DNA of 9,235 nt from Symbiobacteriaceae bacterium (lineage in GTDB: Bacteria; Bacillota; JAAYKD01; WRDA01), in contig WREE01000079.1 in assembly GCA_009779515.1 (NCBI GenBank), positions 1 to 9,235 on the forward strand, written 5' to 3'. Under the pieces are notes generated by a model. The model searched no databases, was not told the DNA's origin, and was given only the letters and a program-made list of their open reading frames with translations. The translations under genes and the position numbers were made by a program. How positions within the stretch are numbered: the stretch's first letter is position 1; each line of letters opens with the position of its first letter. Of this stretch, positions 1-7,130 are shown piece after piece.

Positions 1-1025
1 TAATTCTCCTGCTCGCTGTGGAGGATTTCCCCAATGCGGTCGATAGCTACAAAGGTACGCCCCATATCCGAGATAGTGCGCCCTAAATGGCGGATCGGCC
101 AAACCATGCGCCGGGTATAAAGAATGAAGACTAAAAAAGCCCCGGCGGTGAGACGCCCCTGAGCAGCCGCATAGGTGGCACAGGCAGTGGCAAAGACAAT
201 TTGCAAAGCGCAGATAACATCGGAGGTAGACCAAAAGGCGGCATTAACCCTAAGCAGGCGGATAACCAGCTCACGGAAAGTGCGGTTGCGCTCGTCGAAC
301 TTTGCCACTTCGTAACTTTGCCGTCCAAAAGCGCGAACCACTCGCACTCCGGTGAGGTTTTCCTGCAGGGTAGTGGAGAGGATGCCTTCACATTCGTCGG
401 CTTCACGAAAGGTTTCGGTAATCTGCTTAAAAAAGTAGTTGGAAAACCCGAAGATTAAAGGCATGAGAGCAACCGCACTGAGGGTAAGCCACCCATCGAT
501 AGGGTATAAAATAGCCAACGAAAAGATCATGAGCAAAAATGTGCGGGAGATATCGATAAGTTGCCCCGACAGGAAACGACGCATGGTTTCTAGGTCGGAA
601 GTGCAGCGCTGGATTAAATCACCCGTTTCTGCTTCTAAGTGCTTCTGGTAAGACCAGCGTTGCAGGTGGTCGTAGAGGCGGTTACGCACATTTCTGGCAA
701 TATTTTCACTGGCGTGGGCGGAGAGGTAGCCTCGAAAGTAGATAGCCAGTCCGGAAAAGAGATAAACCGCTACCAGCATAATGCCCAACACCCACAGATG
801 TTCCAGATACCAGGTACGGTCTCCCCAAGATAGCAAAAAATTATACAACCACACTGGCAGGGAGCCGGGATCGCCTTTGAGCACAGTGTCGACCACAAAA
901 CTAAGAAACAGGGGGATGAGCTGCTCGATGGCAATAGCGATAACCATGAAGATAAAAGCGACGATAAAATATAAATAAATGCCTTGCATAAACTCTAAGC
1001 AAAGGCTGAGCCTTGCTTTGGTCAA
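1..1025 (-). CDS. ABC exporter, transmembrane half (partial, C-terminal ATPase off the left edge)
   Basis: The reverse strand is open from a TTG start at 1025 to the window edge (341 residues, no stop). The product is the membrane domain of an MsbA/MdlB-type ABC exporter in the cytoplasmic membrane. Hydrophobic segments lie near residues 17-45, 77-100, 158-176, 178-198, 268-288 and 293-312, giving the usual six helices. Family signatures are visible: ETGDLIQRCTSDLETMRRF (133-151), LTGVRVVRAFGRQ (224-236) in the second coupling-helix region, and the linker RTFVAIDRIGEIL (323-335) that leads into the ATPase domain. Walker motifs are not in the window. The TTG start is chosen because GGAGG lies 7 bases before it. 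The gene begins 46 bases after pxpC on the same strand and is probably cotranscribed. Family members export lipids, peptides or drugs; the substrate cannot be read here. A second half-transporter may follow outside the window. Confidence 0.9.
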   Translation of the reverse strand, partial: MTKARLSLCLEFMQGIYLYFIVAFIFMVIAIAIEQLIPLFLSFVVDTVLKGDPGSLPVWLYNFLLSWGDRTWYLEHLWVLGIMLVAVYLFSGLAIYFRGYLSAHASENIARNVRNRLYDHLQRWSYQKHLEAETGDLIQRCTSDLETMRRFLSGQLIDISRTFLLMIFSLAILYPIDGWLTLSAVALMPLIFGFSNYFFKQITETFREADECEGILSTTLQENLTGVRVVRAFGRQSYEVAKFDERNRTFRELVIRLLRVNAAFWSTSDVICALQIVFATACATYAAAQGRLTAGAFLVFILYTRRMVWPIRHLGRTISDMGRTFVAIDRIGEILHSEQEN

Positions 1026-1071
1026 GAAAAAACCTCCAAATTTTCGCCTTAAGAGTTAAACTTCAAGGCGA
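1026..1071 (-). other. intercistronic hairpin between pxpC and the ABC exporter gene
   Basis: On the minus strand CGCCTT (1070-1065) pairs with AAGGCG (1050-1045), extended by a G-U and an A-U pair, around an AT-rich loop. It is followed by AAAATTT and the exporter's ribosome binding site, not by a U run. It is therefore unlikely to be an efficient intrinsic terminator. It may stabilise an mRNA end or mark a processing site, or be fortuitous. Confidence 0.35.
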
Positions 1072-2112
1072 TTAAGATATGGTTTGTATACTAACCAGGT
1101 GTTCTCCCCCCGCCGTGCGCACGCGGTAGCGTTTAGGGGTGCTACCTTGTTGTCGTTGCAGCCAGATGGCCAGTTCCGTTAAAAAGCTCTCCCAAGCCTG
1201 AGTGGCAGCTGCGGCTGTAGCGAAGGTAGTGGCGGCAAACTGCACGCTATCTCCTGGCATGAGCTGTCCGAAAATGCCTAAATCTGCTGTGATCACCGTG
1301 GCGATTTTAGGGTACCCGCCGCAGGTTTGAGCATCTGCTAAAAGGACGATAGGCGCGCCCGCAGGAGGCACTTGGATCGCCCCGGGTAGAATGCCGTCAG
1401 AAACGATCTCCCTTTTCGCCTTATGCTGTAGGACTGGTCCCTTGAGACGATACCCCATCCGGTCTGCTTCCAGAGTTACCTGCCAATTACTCTCGAAAAA
1501 AAGAGCGATGTTGGCACTGTCAAAGTAATCGTCCTGGGGACCCAGGAGGACTCTAACTACCGCCTCGTAGTGAGGAGAAGCCAAGGGAGGTGTCAAGCCA
1601 GATAGCCCCGCCGGGAGTGCTCCCTGCCAGAAGGAGGTAGGGGAAGAAGCTGCGCTCTCTAAAATATCGCCTTGGCGCAAAGCACGTCCTTGATAGCCAC
1701 CTGTAGCTCCCCGCAAATAGGTGCTATGGCTTCCCAAAACTTGGGGGAGCTTAAAGCCTCCGGCTATAGCCAAATAACTGCGACAACCGTTAAGCGGTGC
1801 GGTAAAGGAGAGGATATCCCCCGCTTTTACCGCAAAGGCCTCTACTGCCGCCAGTGGCCACCCGTTAAGCCTCGCTCCTAAATCGGCACCTGCCAGAGCC
1901 AGAGTGCCGCTGCCGGAAATGGACAAGGTAGGTCCCAGCAGAGTGATTTCCAAAGCAGCTGTCCCTGGAGGGTTACCCAGCAAGGTGTTCGCCAAAGATA
2001 AGCTGCGGTAGTCCATAGCTCCTGCTGCCGGTAAACCGTAGGCGCGATAGCCTCGTCGTCCCCGGTCTTGCACCGTGGTAAGCATCCCCGGCTCCTCCAC
2101 ATATAGCTTCAC
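1072..2112 (-). CDS. pxpC: 5-oxoprolinase subunit C (biotin-dependent carboxyltransferase-like, KipA family)
   Basis: A 346-residue protein of the KipA / AHS2 family, the third subunit of prokaryotic ATP-dependent 5-oxoprolinase, which converts 5-oxo-L-proline to L-glutamate in the cytoplasm. Visible family features: an N-terminal VEEPGMLTTVQDRGRRGYRAYGLP (5-28) followed by AGAMD (30-34), ALAGADLGARLNG (72-84), GGYQGRALRQGDIL (138-151), LLGPQDDYFD (189-198), DRMGYRLKGP (217-226), and the C-terminal SDGILPGAIQVPPAGAP followed by DAQTCGGYPK (238-269). The length is normal for the family. The GTG start at 2112 has GGGAGG 8 bases upstream (2121-2126), directly abutting the stop of pxpB, so the two are probably translationally coupled. 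Older names for these proteins (allophanate hydrolase subunit 2, KipI antagonist) come from domain similarity and the Bacillus kinase-inhibitor system. With pxpA and pxpB adjacent, the oxoprolinase role is much the likeliest. Confidence 0.93.
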   Translation of the reverse strand: MKLYVEEPGMLTTVQDRGRRGYRAYGLPAAGAMDYRSLSLANTLLGNPPGTAALEITLLGPTLSISGSGTLALAGADLGARLNGWPLAAVEAFAVKAGDILSFTAPLNGCRSYLAIAGGFKLPQVLGSHSTYLRGATGGYQGRALRQGDILESAASSPTSFWQGALPAGLSGLTPPLASPHYEAVVRVLLGPQDDYFDSANIALFFESNWQVTLEADRMGYRLKGPVLQHKAKREIVSDGILPGAIQVPPAGAPIVLLADAQTCGGYPKIATVITADLGIFGQLMPGDSVQFAATTFATAAAATQAWESFLTELAIWLQRQQGSTPKRYRVRTAGGEHLVSIQTIS

Positions 2113-2117
2113 GGCAT

Positions 2118-2801
2118 CTACCTCCCAACACTCAGGCGCTGATACTCCTCTAAAGAGATGGGCACAAAGCGCAGATAATTCCCCGCTTTAAGCAGGAAAG
2201 GCTGCTCCAAAGAGGGATCGAAAAGCTTCAAGGGGGTGCGCCCAATAATACGCCATCCTCCGGGAGAATCTAAGGGATAGATACCGGTCTGCTCCTCAGC
2301 AATACCCACCGACCCAGCTGGTACCAAAGTGCGGGGGGTAGCCAGGCGCGGACAGGCTATACGGGGCGAGAGCCCCCCCAGGTAGGGAAAGCCTGGGGTA
2401 AAGCCCAACATATAAGTAAGATAATTGCTGCTACTATGCTCAGCGATAACCTCGGGAATGGTCAGCCCCACCATTTCGCTTAGCTGCTGCAAATCCCAGC
2501 CTAAAGATAGATCGTAGCATACCGGTATTTGTACCACCTCTCCCTGAGGAAGAGGTGGTACTTGCCTGGGGAGCAACTTGGCGATAGCCTTAGTCAATAG
2601 CTCAGGGGAGGTTAACCCTGGGTCATAGACCACCAATAGAGAGCGGTAGGTAGGCACTAGTTCCAGAACCCCTACAGGTGGTTGATCGCTAAGAGCTTTT
2701 TGGAGGCTATGCACCGCTGCCAAAATGACAGGGCTGATGTCGGCAGCGAACTCCACCACTAAACCGGTATCCCCCTGGAGTAGAAAGCGCGGGAACTCCA
2801 T
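2118..2801 (-). CDS. pxpB: 5-oxoprolinase subunit B (KipI family)
   Basis: A 227-residue KipI / AHS1-family protein, partner of PxpC in 5-oxoprolinase. Family blocks are clear: the N-terminal GDTGLVVEFA (10-19), GFTPGFPYLGGL (133-144), the paired-arginine stretch PRLATPRTLVPAGSVGIA (151-168), and SPGGWRIIGRTPLKLFD (179-195). The length is typical. The gene ends 5 bases before the pxpC start, a tight BC pair. The ATG at 2801 is preceded by GGGAGG, but 13 bases away (2815-2820), which is longer than optimal. No better in-frame start exists because TAA lies four codons upstream, so expression may be modest or the leader folded. A 106-base gap with hairpins separates it from pxpA. The alternative, a sporulation-kinase inhibitor as in the Bacillus Kip system, is less likely beside pxpA. 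Confidence 0.93.
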   Translation of the reverse strand: MEFPRFLLQGDTGLVVEFAADISPVILAAVHSLQKALSDQPPVGVLELVPTYRSLLVVYDPGLTSPELLTKAIAKLLPRQVPPLPQGEVVQIPVCYDLSLGWDLQQLSEMVGLTIPEVIAEHSSSNYLTYMLGFTPGFPYLGGLSPRIACPRLATPRTLVPAGSVGIAEEQTGIYPLDSPGGWRIIGRTPLKLFDPSLEQPFLLKAGNYLRFVPISLEEYQRLSVGR

Positions 2802-2907
2802 GGCTATAGTTTAACCTCCCCCATATGCAAAAAAACCTACCAGACGAGATAGAACGCTACCAAAGCCTAAGACTGCTTATAGCACCGAGGGGAAGCAGCC
2901 TAAACAG
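2802..2907 (-). promoter_or_regulatory. pxpA-pxpB intercistronic region with attenuator-like hairpins
   Basis: Reading on the minus strand: first a hairpin CTGCTT/AAGCAG (2898-2893 with 2878-2873, 14-base loop). Next come three short arms: GGTAG (2861-2857), CTATC (2852-2848) and GGTAG (2841-2837). The middle arm can pair with either neighbour. Pairing with the third arm gives a short stem followed by one G and then seven U (2835-2829), the form of a weak intrinsic terminator. Pairing with the first arm would prevent that stem. The stems are only 5-6 bp and contain G-U pairs, so this is suggestive only. It lies in an otherwise tightly packed operon and could set the ratio of PxpA to PxpBC. 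Confidence 0.35.
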
Positions 2908-3675
2908 CTAACTCGCCATGGCTCTAATTGCCACTCCACGGGAAGTCAGCGCGGAGCGTACCTCGCGGGCGAATAGCGCTGCTCCGGGTGTATCGCCGTG
3001 CAGACAGAGAGTATCGCCTACCACCGGGAAGACAGTGCCATCGACGGCAGTGATAGTCCCAGTTTCCACTATTTGCATAATTTGCGCCACCACCTGAGCT
3101 ACCTCATGGTAGACTGCTCCGGCTTCGCTCCGAGGCAGTAAAGTGCCATCGGAGCGGTAAGCGCGGTCGCCAAAGACTTCGGAAGCAACTTTAAGCCCCA
3201 CTTCAACCCCGGCGCGGCAGAGCTGCGACCCTGCCAACCCCACAAAAACAAGTTTAGGATCGAATTCGTAAACCGCTTCAGCTATGGCGCGAGCTAATTG
3301 GTTATCCACTGCTGCCATATTGTAAAAGTTGCCATGCGCCTTGACGTGGCTTAGCTCCCCCCCCTGGCTGCGAGCCAGGGCGTACAGTGCTCCCACCTGA
3401 TATAAAGTATAGGCTTTATATTCTGCCGGTGTACACACCATATTGCGTCTGCCAAAACCTAAGAGATCGGGAAAGCCAGGGTGAGCACCGATAGCAACCC
3501 CGTGGCGCAGACAAAGCTGCACCCGGGCTTGCATAACTAAGGGGTCACCGGCGTGCCATCCGCATGCGATATTCGCCGAGGAGATGCTGGTGATAATTTC
3601 CTCATCGGCCCCGTAACTATAAACCCCAAAAGCTTCTCCCATATCGCAATTTAAGTCGATTTGTTTACTCAGCAT
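2908..3675 (-). CDS. pxpA: 5-oxoprolinase subunit A (LamB/YcsF family)
   Basis: A 255-residue LamB/YcsF-family protein, the subunit of 5-oxoprolinase that acts with PxpBC on 5-oxoproline and ATP. Conserved blocks: DLNCDMGE (7-14), SSANIACGWHAGDP (32-45), GVAIGAHPGFPD (59-70), HVKAHGNFYN (110-119), EVFGDRAYRSDGTLLPR (166-182) and CLHGD (224-228). The length matches the family. In E. coli the HVK block reads VKPHG; here it is VKAHG, a small change. The ATG start at 3675 shares its A with the last base of the prs stop (TAATG). There is no good ribosome binding site of its own, only a weak GGGA about 10 bases away, so translation probably depends on ribosomes finishing prs. Confidence 0.94.
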   Translation of the reverse strand: MLSKQIDLNCDMGEAFGVYSYGADEEIITSISSANIACGWHAGDPLVMQARVQLCLRHGVAIGAHPGFPDLLGFGRRNMVCTPAEYKAYTLYQVGALYALARSQGGELSHVKAHGNFYNMAAVDNQLARAIAEAVYEFDPKLVFVGLAGSQLCRAGVEVGLKVASEVFGDRAYRSDGTLLPRSEAGAVYHEVAQVVAQIMQIVETGTITAVDGTVFPVVGDTLCLHGDTPGAALFAREVRSALTSRGVAIRAMAS

Positions 3676-4787
3676 TAGCTTATAATCCCAGCATCTTCAA
3701 AAATGTTGAAGCGTTTTGGCTCTATCTGCCAGTTGGCGTAGACCTCAGCCACACTGCGCCCCAAATGGACAGCACGAATCATCTCAGCAAAGAGACCGGC
3801 GACGGTGCATTCGTGAATTTTAGTGATGAGAATATCTTCTTCCACAAACTCTTCACCCTGACGGTAGCGGATTCGTCTGGTTTCCCCTCTTTGGGGGATA
3901 TCCAGGGTGTCAGTGGCTATCACCGCTTTAAGGTGCGGAGCTTCCTCCAAGGTTTTGAGCCCCCGTCCGGAAAAAACTCCGTGGGTGACTACGGCAATAG
4001 CTTCCCGTATATTGTAGTTTTGCCGCAGAGCGTTAATGGTATTGACAAGGGTGCCTCCGGTATCGATTTCGTCATCGAAAATAATGCAGTTTTTGTTCTC
4101 CACGGTACCTATAACATGCATAATTTCGCTGGAATCATCGTTACTACGGCGTTGTTTTAAGACCACCGCCAGATCCAGCCCCAAACTGTTGGCAAAGGCC
4201 TGGGCCCTTTTGGCAGCTCCCGCATCGGGGGAGATAACTGTCCACTGGTCTCGCATTTCCTTATCGGTAAGCTCTTGCAGGAAGAACTCTTTAACATAGG
4301 CTGCCAGCAGGTTCGTGGCTTTCAGGTGATCCACGGCGATATCAAAAAAGCCTTGTATTTGGTCGGCATGAAGATCCATGGTGATAACTCGGTGAGCCCC
4401 GGCAGCCACCAGCAAATCTGCCACTAATCTGGCAGTAAGGGCAATTCGTGGCTGGTCAATTTTATCGGAGCGGGCGTAGGGGAAATGGGGCAGGACTACG
4501 TTGATGCGCCCCGCAGAAGACCGACGACAGGCATCGATACCGATCAACAGTTCCATGAGGCGGTCGTTCACTGGGAAACCGGAGCTCTGAATGAGGAAAA
4601 CATCCGCTTCGCGCACCGATCCCATTAAGCGCACAAAGGTGTTGTCGTTAGAAAATTTCTGCACATCAAGGTCGCTTTGCACGTACTCTACTTCATCGTC
4701 GCTATGCCATTGATTAAGGTAAGCCACAATACGTTGTGCCAAACGACGACCTGCAGTTCCAGGAATGATCCTAACATCACCATTCAC
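3675..4787 (-). CDS. prs: ribose-phosphate pyrophosphokinase, divergent and long form
   Basis: Makes PRPP from ribose 5-phosphate and ATP for nucleotide, histidine and tryptophan synthesis in the cytoplasm. Numbering from the chosen start: PVNDRLMELL (72-81), YARSDKIDQPR (104-114), the ribose-5-phosphate/metal block MDLHADQIQGFFDIAVDH (137-154), SPDAG (186-190) and the PRPP loop DDEIDTGGT (238-246). An open frame extends to 4877, but the GTG at 4787 has AAGGAG 9 bases upstream, and the following VRIIPGTAG aligns with the usual Prs N-terminus. The upstream 30 residues look like untranslated leader. At 370 residues it is longer than the usual ~315, with extra residues around EFFLQELTDKEMRDQW (168-183) and at the C-terminus. 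YARSDKIDQPR replaces the common YARQDRK-type sequence, so it may be a secondary paralogue of a housekeeping Prs elsewhere. First gene of the operon; its stop overlaps pxpA. Confidence 0.9.
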   Translation of the reverse strand: MNGDVRIIPGTAGRRLAQRIVAYLNQWHSDDEVEYVQSDLDVQKFSNDNTFVRLMGSVREADVFLIQSSGFPVNDRLMELLIGIDACRRSSAGRINVVLPHFPYARSDKIDQPRIALTARLVADLLVAAGAHRVITMDLHADQIQGFFDIAVDHLKATNLLAAYVKEFFLQELTDKEMRDQWTVISPDAGAAKRAQAFANSLGLDLAVVLKQRRSNDDSSEIMHVIGTVENKNCIIFDDEIDTGGTLVNTINALRQNYNIREAIAVVTHGVFSGRGLKTLEEAPHLKAVIATDTLDIPQRGETRRIRYRQGEEFVEEDILITKIHECTVAGLFAEMIRAVHLGRSVAEVYANWQIEPKRFNIFEDAGIIS

Positions 4788-5000
4788 AAACCCTCGCTCC
4801 TTTTTAATAAACTTGAATATTGTAGTAGGGTAGAAACACCCCGCTAAATTCCCTATGGCGCCCTTTAAATCCTGCAAATATACTAGGAAAGCCAGAAGTG
4901 CTGTTATTACTCTGCTAGATGGAGGCTACCCGCCCCCAAACCCTAGACTCCCACCCCACGCACACGTACACGGGGACCCCGGGTCCAGTAGGCACAGCGT
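4788..5000. other. divergent intergenic region, prs side
   Basis: No gene is seen between the prs start and the serine hydrolase promoter. On the minus strand a TACAAT (4824-4819) could be a -10 box for prs, with start of transcription near 4812 and a short leader, but no convincing -35 lies 17 bases before it. A near-perfect GC-rich palindrome, GGACCC-C-GGGTCC (4974-4986), lies just upstream of the -35 of the plus-strand promoter. It could be a binding site, but nothing identifies a regulator. The stretch 4921-4990 is unusually rich in C on the plus strand. No tRNA or other RNA gene was recognised. Confidence 0.35.
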
Positions 5001-5029
5001 TTGCCTTGGGTTAACTACTGTGTTATAAT
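5001..5029 (+). promoter_or_regulatory. sigma-A type promoter with extended -10, for the serine hydrolase gene
   Basis: TTGCCT (5001-5006, four of six matches to TTGACA) is separated by 17 bases from a perfect TATAAT (5024-5029). The -10 is preceded by TG one base upstream (5021-5022), giving an extended -10. Transcription would begin near 5036, about 70 bases before the TTG start at 5107. This is one of the best promoter matches in the window. Confidence 0.7.
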
Positions 5030-5032
5030 TAG

Positions 5033-5087
5033 CTTATATTTCCTATGGCGATAATAAAAATCGTTATAAGAAGTGAAACGATCTTAT
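5033..5087 (+). promoter_or_regulatory. leader of the serine hydrolase gene with alternative pairings
   Basis: CTTATA (5033-5038) can pair with TATAAG (5065-5070), enclosing a smaller CGAT/ATCG stem (5049-5052 with 5060-5063). Alternatively ATAAGA (5066-5071) can pair with TCTTAT (5082-5087). The two arrangements share the same bases and exclude each other. The stems are short and AT-rich, and no known riboswitch was recognised, so this may be chance in AT-rich sequence. Confidence 0.25.
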
Positions 5088-5106
5088 GAATTAAGGGGGC
5101 TATTTT

Positions 5107-7047
5107 TTGAACTTGGAGCTTGCCAAAAAGATTGAAGCCATGGTCAAAGAGAAGTTCAGCGAACGTGGCACAGCGTTTGCTTTGGCTCTGATGGAACATG
5201 GTGAGCTTATTGCTGAGGTTGCTGTTGGTACTACAGATGGCAAGGCAGAAAACCCGGCGTCACCGCGGGATCTGTATAATGTTGGTTCGGTTTCCAAGGT
5301 CTATTGTGCAGCTGCTGTTATGGTTTTAGTTCAGCAAGGGTTACTCAAGCTAGACGATCCTGTGGTCATGCATCTTCCCCGGTTTACCATGTTAGACGAG
5401 CGCTATAAGGATATAACCGTGCGCATGACTTTGTGCCACACCAGCGGTTTGCCAGGTACATATCAGCGTGTCTCTGCTGCCAATGTGTGGATCGAGAACT
5501 ATCATGAGGAGCTCTATGAGTACTTTGCCAACTCGTATCTCAAGGCTGCCCCTGGTGAGTGGTCAACCTACTGTAACGACGGCTTCACCCTAGCAGAAAT
5601 GGTTGTCGCCGAGGTTTCCGGTATGGACTATCCCGACTTCGTAAAGAAGTACATCACCGACCCGATCGGTGCCTTTTCAACATGCTATGGCAATTATTAT
5701 CCCGAAGATCGTAAGCATGTTGAAGTCCCTGGCAGAGGAGTTGAACGCCTCATGGTCAGTGGTGCTGGTGGTACAGCAACCGATATGTTCGACTGCGCCA
5801 AGTTTGGCAATATCTTCCTAGGCGAAAACCCTGTGCTGACTGCAGAGTCGATGGCTGAGATGGCGTTACCTCATGGTAGGACAAACATCAACGACGATCC
5901 TGACTTAAAAACCGGTGTAGGTCTAGGTTGGGATGCGGTTTCCTACGAACCCCCTCCTATCGACCTTGGTCCTAGTGTTTTAGCCAAAGGTGGCTCTACA
6001 ACACAGTTTCATTCTTATCTGCTCGTTGTGCCAGCCTATGGCATATCAGCAGCCTGTTCCACTACACCAGATGCAGGCATAAATCAATTGCAGATGCTCG
6101 TCGATGTCATCGCTCTGTATCTCAAAGAGAAGGGTATCGCCACAGAAAAGAAACCAACCATACCTGGTAAGCCCATACGTGTCCCGGTAGAACACTTCCA
6201 ACAGTACGCCGGCAAATATATCTGTAACTCAGGAATGGTTGAGGTTAGCTTTTCCGATACGGATATGCTTATCTATTCCTACTCTCCTTCCGGCGAACGA
6301 ACCATGGCTGTTGTTCCTGCCATGCAGTATACCGAGGCAGGATATACAGGTGCCATGAACACTTCTGCCTCCTTTACAACCGCACGTGGTAAGCTGTATC
6401 TTGTCCAAAACAGTAGCCGAGGATCGGCGCCGATGTTCACAAAAATAGAAGACCACTACCCTGCCTTAGACGAAACGTGGGTCTCGCGGGTAGGCAGGAA
6501 GTACATCGCCAGTAACAATGACTACCGCAACATCGGAGGTTTCCGCGGAGCAGCCATCCAGATAAGAAGCGCTCAGGTGGCACCTGGTATCCTCTTTATC
6601 TGCAACCTCACTGCTCCTCAGACACCTGGCCGACCTCCAGCTCCAACACGCACCATGCCTTTTATTACCCATGATGCTAAAACTGGGAAGATGTTTATCG
6701 ACTGTGCTGGTTCTGCCAGAGACATCAACGCGCCTTTAGCGTATGAAGAAAACGGCATAGAGTATATCTACATCGGCGGTCTGCGTTTTATAGATGCCAG
6801 CGCTGTAGAAGAAGTAACAGCCGGGGAGTTTACCATCGCCGACACCAAACGTAATTTGGTCTGCAGCATCCCCAAAGGGGTTAAGGTCAGCATTTCTGGC
6901 AGCGAAGGTGTTATCTACGCCATCTTGAACGCAAACTGTGAACCGATCTTCGATAGTAAAAACGATAAAAGTGTTGGGGCATACGATGGCGGTTTCCTCA
7001 TCGTAGCGGGCCCAGCAGGAGCATCAGTCCATATATCCCTCTCTTAA
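5107..7047 (+). CDS. serine hydrolase, class C beta-lactamase / peptidase S12 family, with C-terminal extension
   Basis: A 646-residue protein with the class C beta-lactamase / penicillin-binding fold. The three active-site motifs are present: S61-V-S-K64 (nucleophile and general base) after LYNVG, Y155-C-N157, and K294-G-G296 followed by STTQFHSYLLVVP. The surrounding LCHTSGLPG (109-117) and GGTATDMFDCAKFG (221-234) are typical. The hydrolase domain ends near 345. Residues 350-646 form a long extension, beginning HFQQYAGKY, as in other S12 proteins with beta-rich C-terminal domains. The N-terminus is charged, with no visible signal peptide or membrane segment, so it is predicted cytoplasmic, which argues against a classic beta-lactamase or cell-wall peptidase. 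Likely an esterase or D-amino acid peptide hydrolase; the substrate is unknown. The TTG start follows AGGGGG by about 7 bases. It has its own promoter and no clear terminator after it. Confidence 0.85.
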   Translation: MNLELAKKIEAMVKEKFSERGTAFALALMEHGELIAEVAVGTTDGKAENPASPRDLYNVGSVSKVYCAAAVMVLVQQGLLKLDDPVVMHLPRFTMLDERYKDITVRMTLCHTSGLPGTYQRVSAANVWIENYHEELYEYFANSYLKAAPGEWSTYCNDGFTLAEMVVAEVSGMDYPDFVKKYITDPIGAFSTCYGNYYPEDRKHVEVPGRGVERLMVSGAGGTATDMFDCAKFGNIFLGENPVLTAESMAEMALPHGRTNINDDPDLKTGVGLGWDAVSYEPPPIDLGPSVLAKGGSTTQFHSYLLVVPAYGISAACSTTPDAGINQLQMLVDVIALYLKEKGIATEKKPTIPGKPIRVPVEHFQQYAGKYICNSGMVEVSFSDTDMLIYSYSPSGERTMAVVPAMQYTEAGYTGAMNTSASFTTARGKLYLVQNSSRGSAPMFTKIEDHYPALDETWVSRVGRKYIASNNDYRNIGGFRGAAIQIRSAQVAPGILFICNLTAPQTPGRPPAPTRTMPFITHDAKTGKMFIDCAGSARDINAPLAYEENGIEYIYIGGLRFIDASAVEEVTAGEFTIADTKRNLVCSIPKGVKVSISGSEGVIYAILNANCEPIFDSKNDKSVGAYDGGFLIVAGPAGASVHISLS

Positions 7048-7080
7048 AGATAGCGGATTGTCCATCACCTGAGGAATGCC

Positions 7081-7121
7081 TTGCTTTTCTCCCTCTTGCC
7101 GTGCTATAATTCACCGGGAGG
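7081..7121 (+). promoter_or_regulatory. extended -10 promoter fused to the ribosome binding site of the C_GCAxxG gene
   Basis: A perfect TATAAT (7105-7110) with TGC just before it (7102-7104) makes an extended -10. TTGCTT (7081-7086) is a weak -35 with an 18-base spacer. Transcription would begin near 7117, which falls inside the GGGAGG ribosome binding site (7116-7121). Either the leader is only about 14 bases, or transcription actually starts slightly elsewhere or upstream. GGAGG is 9 bases before the ATG at 7131. Confidence 0.55.
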
Positions 7122-7130
7122 TGATAAATA

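Noticed and set aside
131..978. Several short open frames on both strands within 131-978
   Set aside because: They are shadows of the ABC exporter gene, whose minus-strand frame is open through the whole stretch and translates to a clear six-helix exporter domain.
2118..2801. pxpB/pxpC as a Kip sporulation-kinase regulator or as allophanate hydrolase subunits
   Set aside because: Those names derive from domain similarity. The adjacent LamB/YcsF subunit completes the 5-oxoprolinase set, which explains all three genes.
4788..4877. A 30-residue N-terminal extension of prs (start at 4877)
   Set aside because: It does not look like Prs sequence, has no ribosome binding site, and the GTG at 4787 has AAGGAG at good spacing.
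4974..4986. GGACCC/GGGTCC near-palindrome as an intrinsic terminator or insertion end
   Set aside because: There is no U run, no loop of useful size, and no repeat partner elsewhere in the window. At most it is a binding site.
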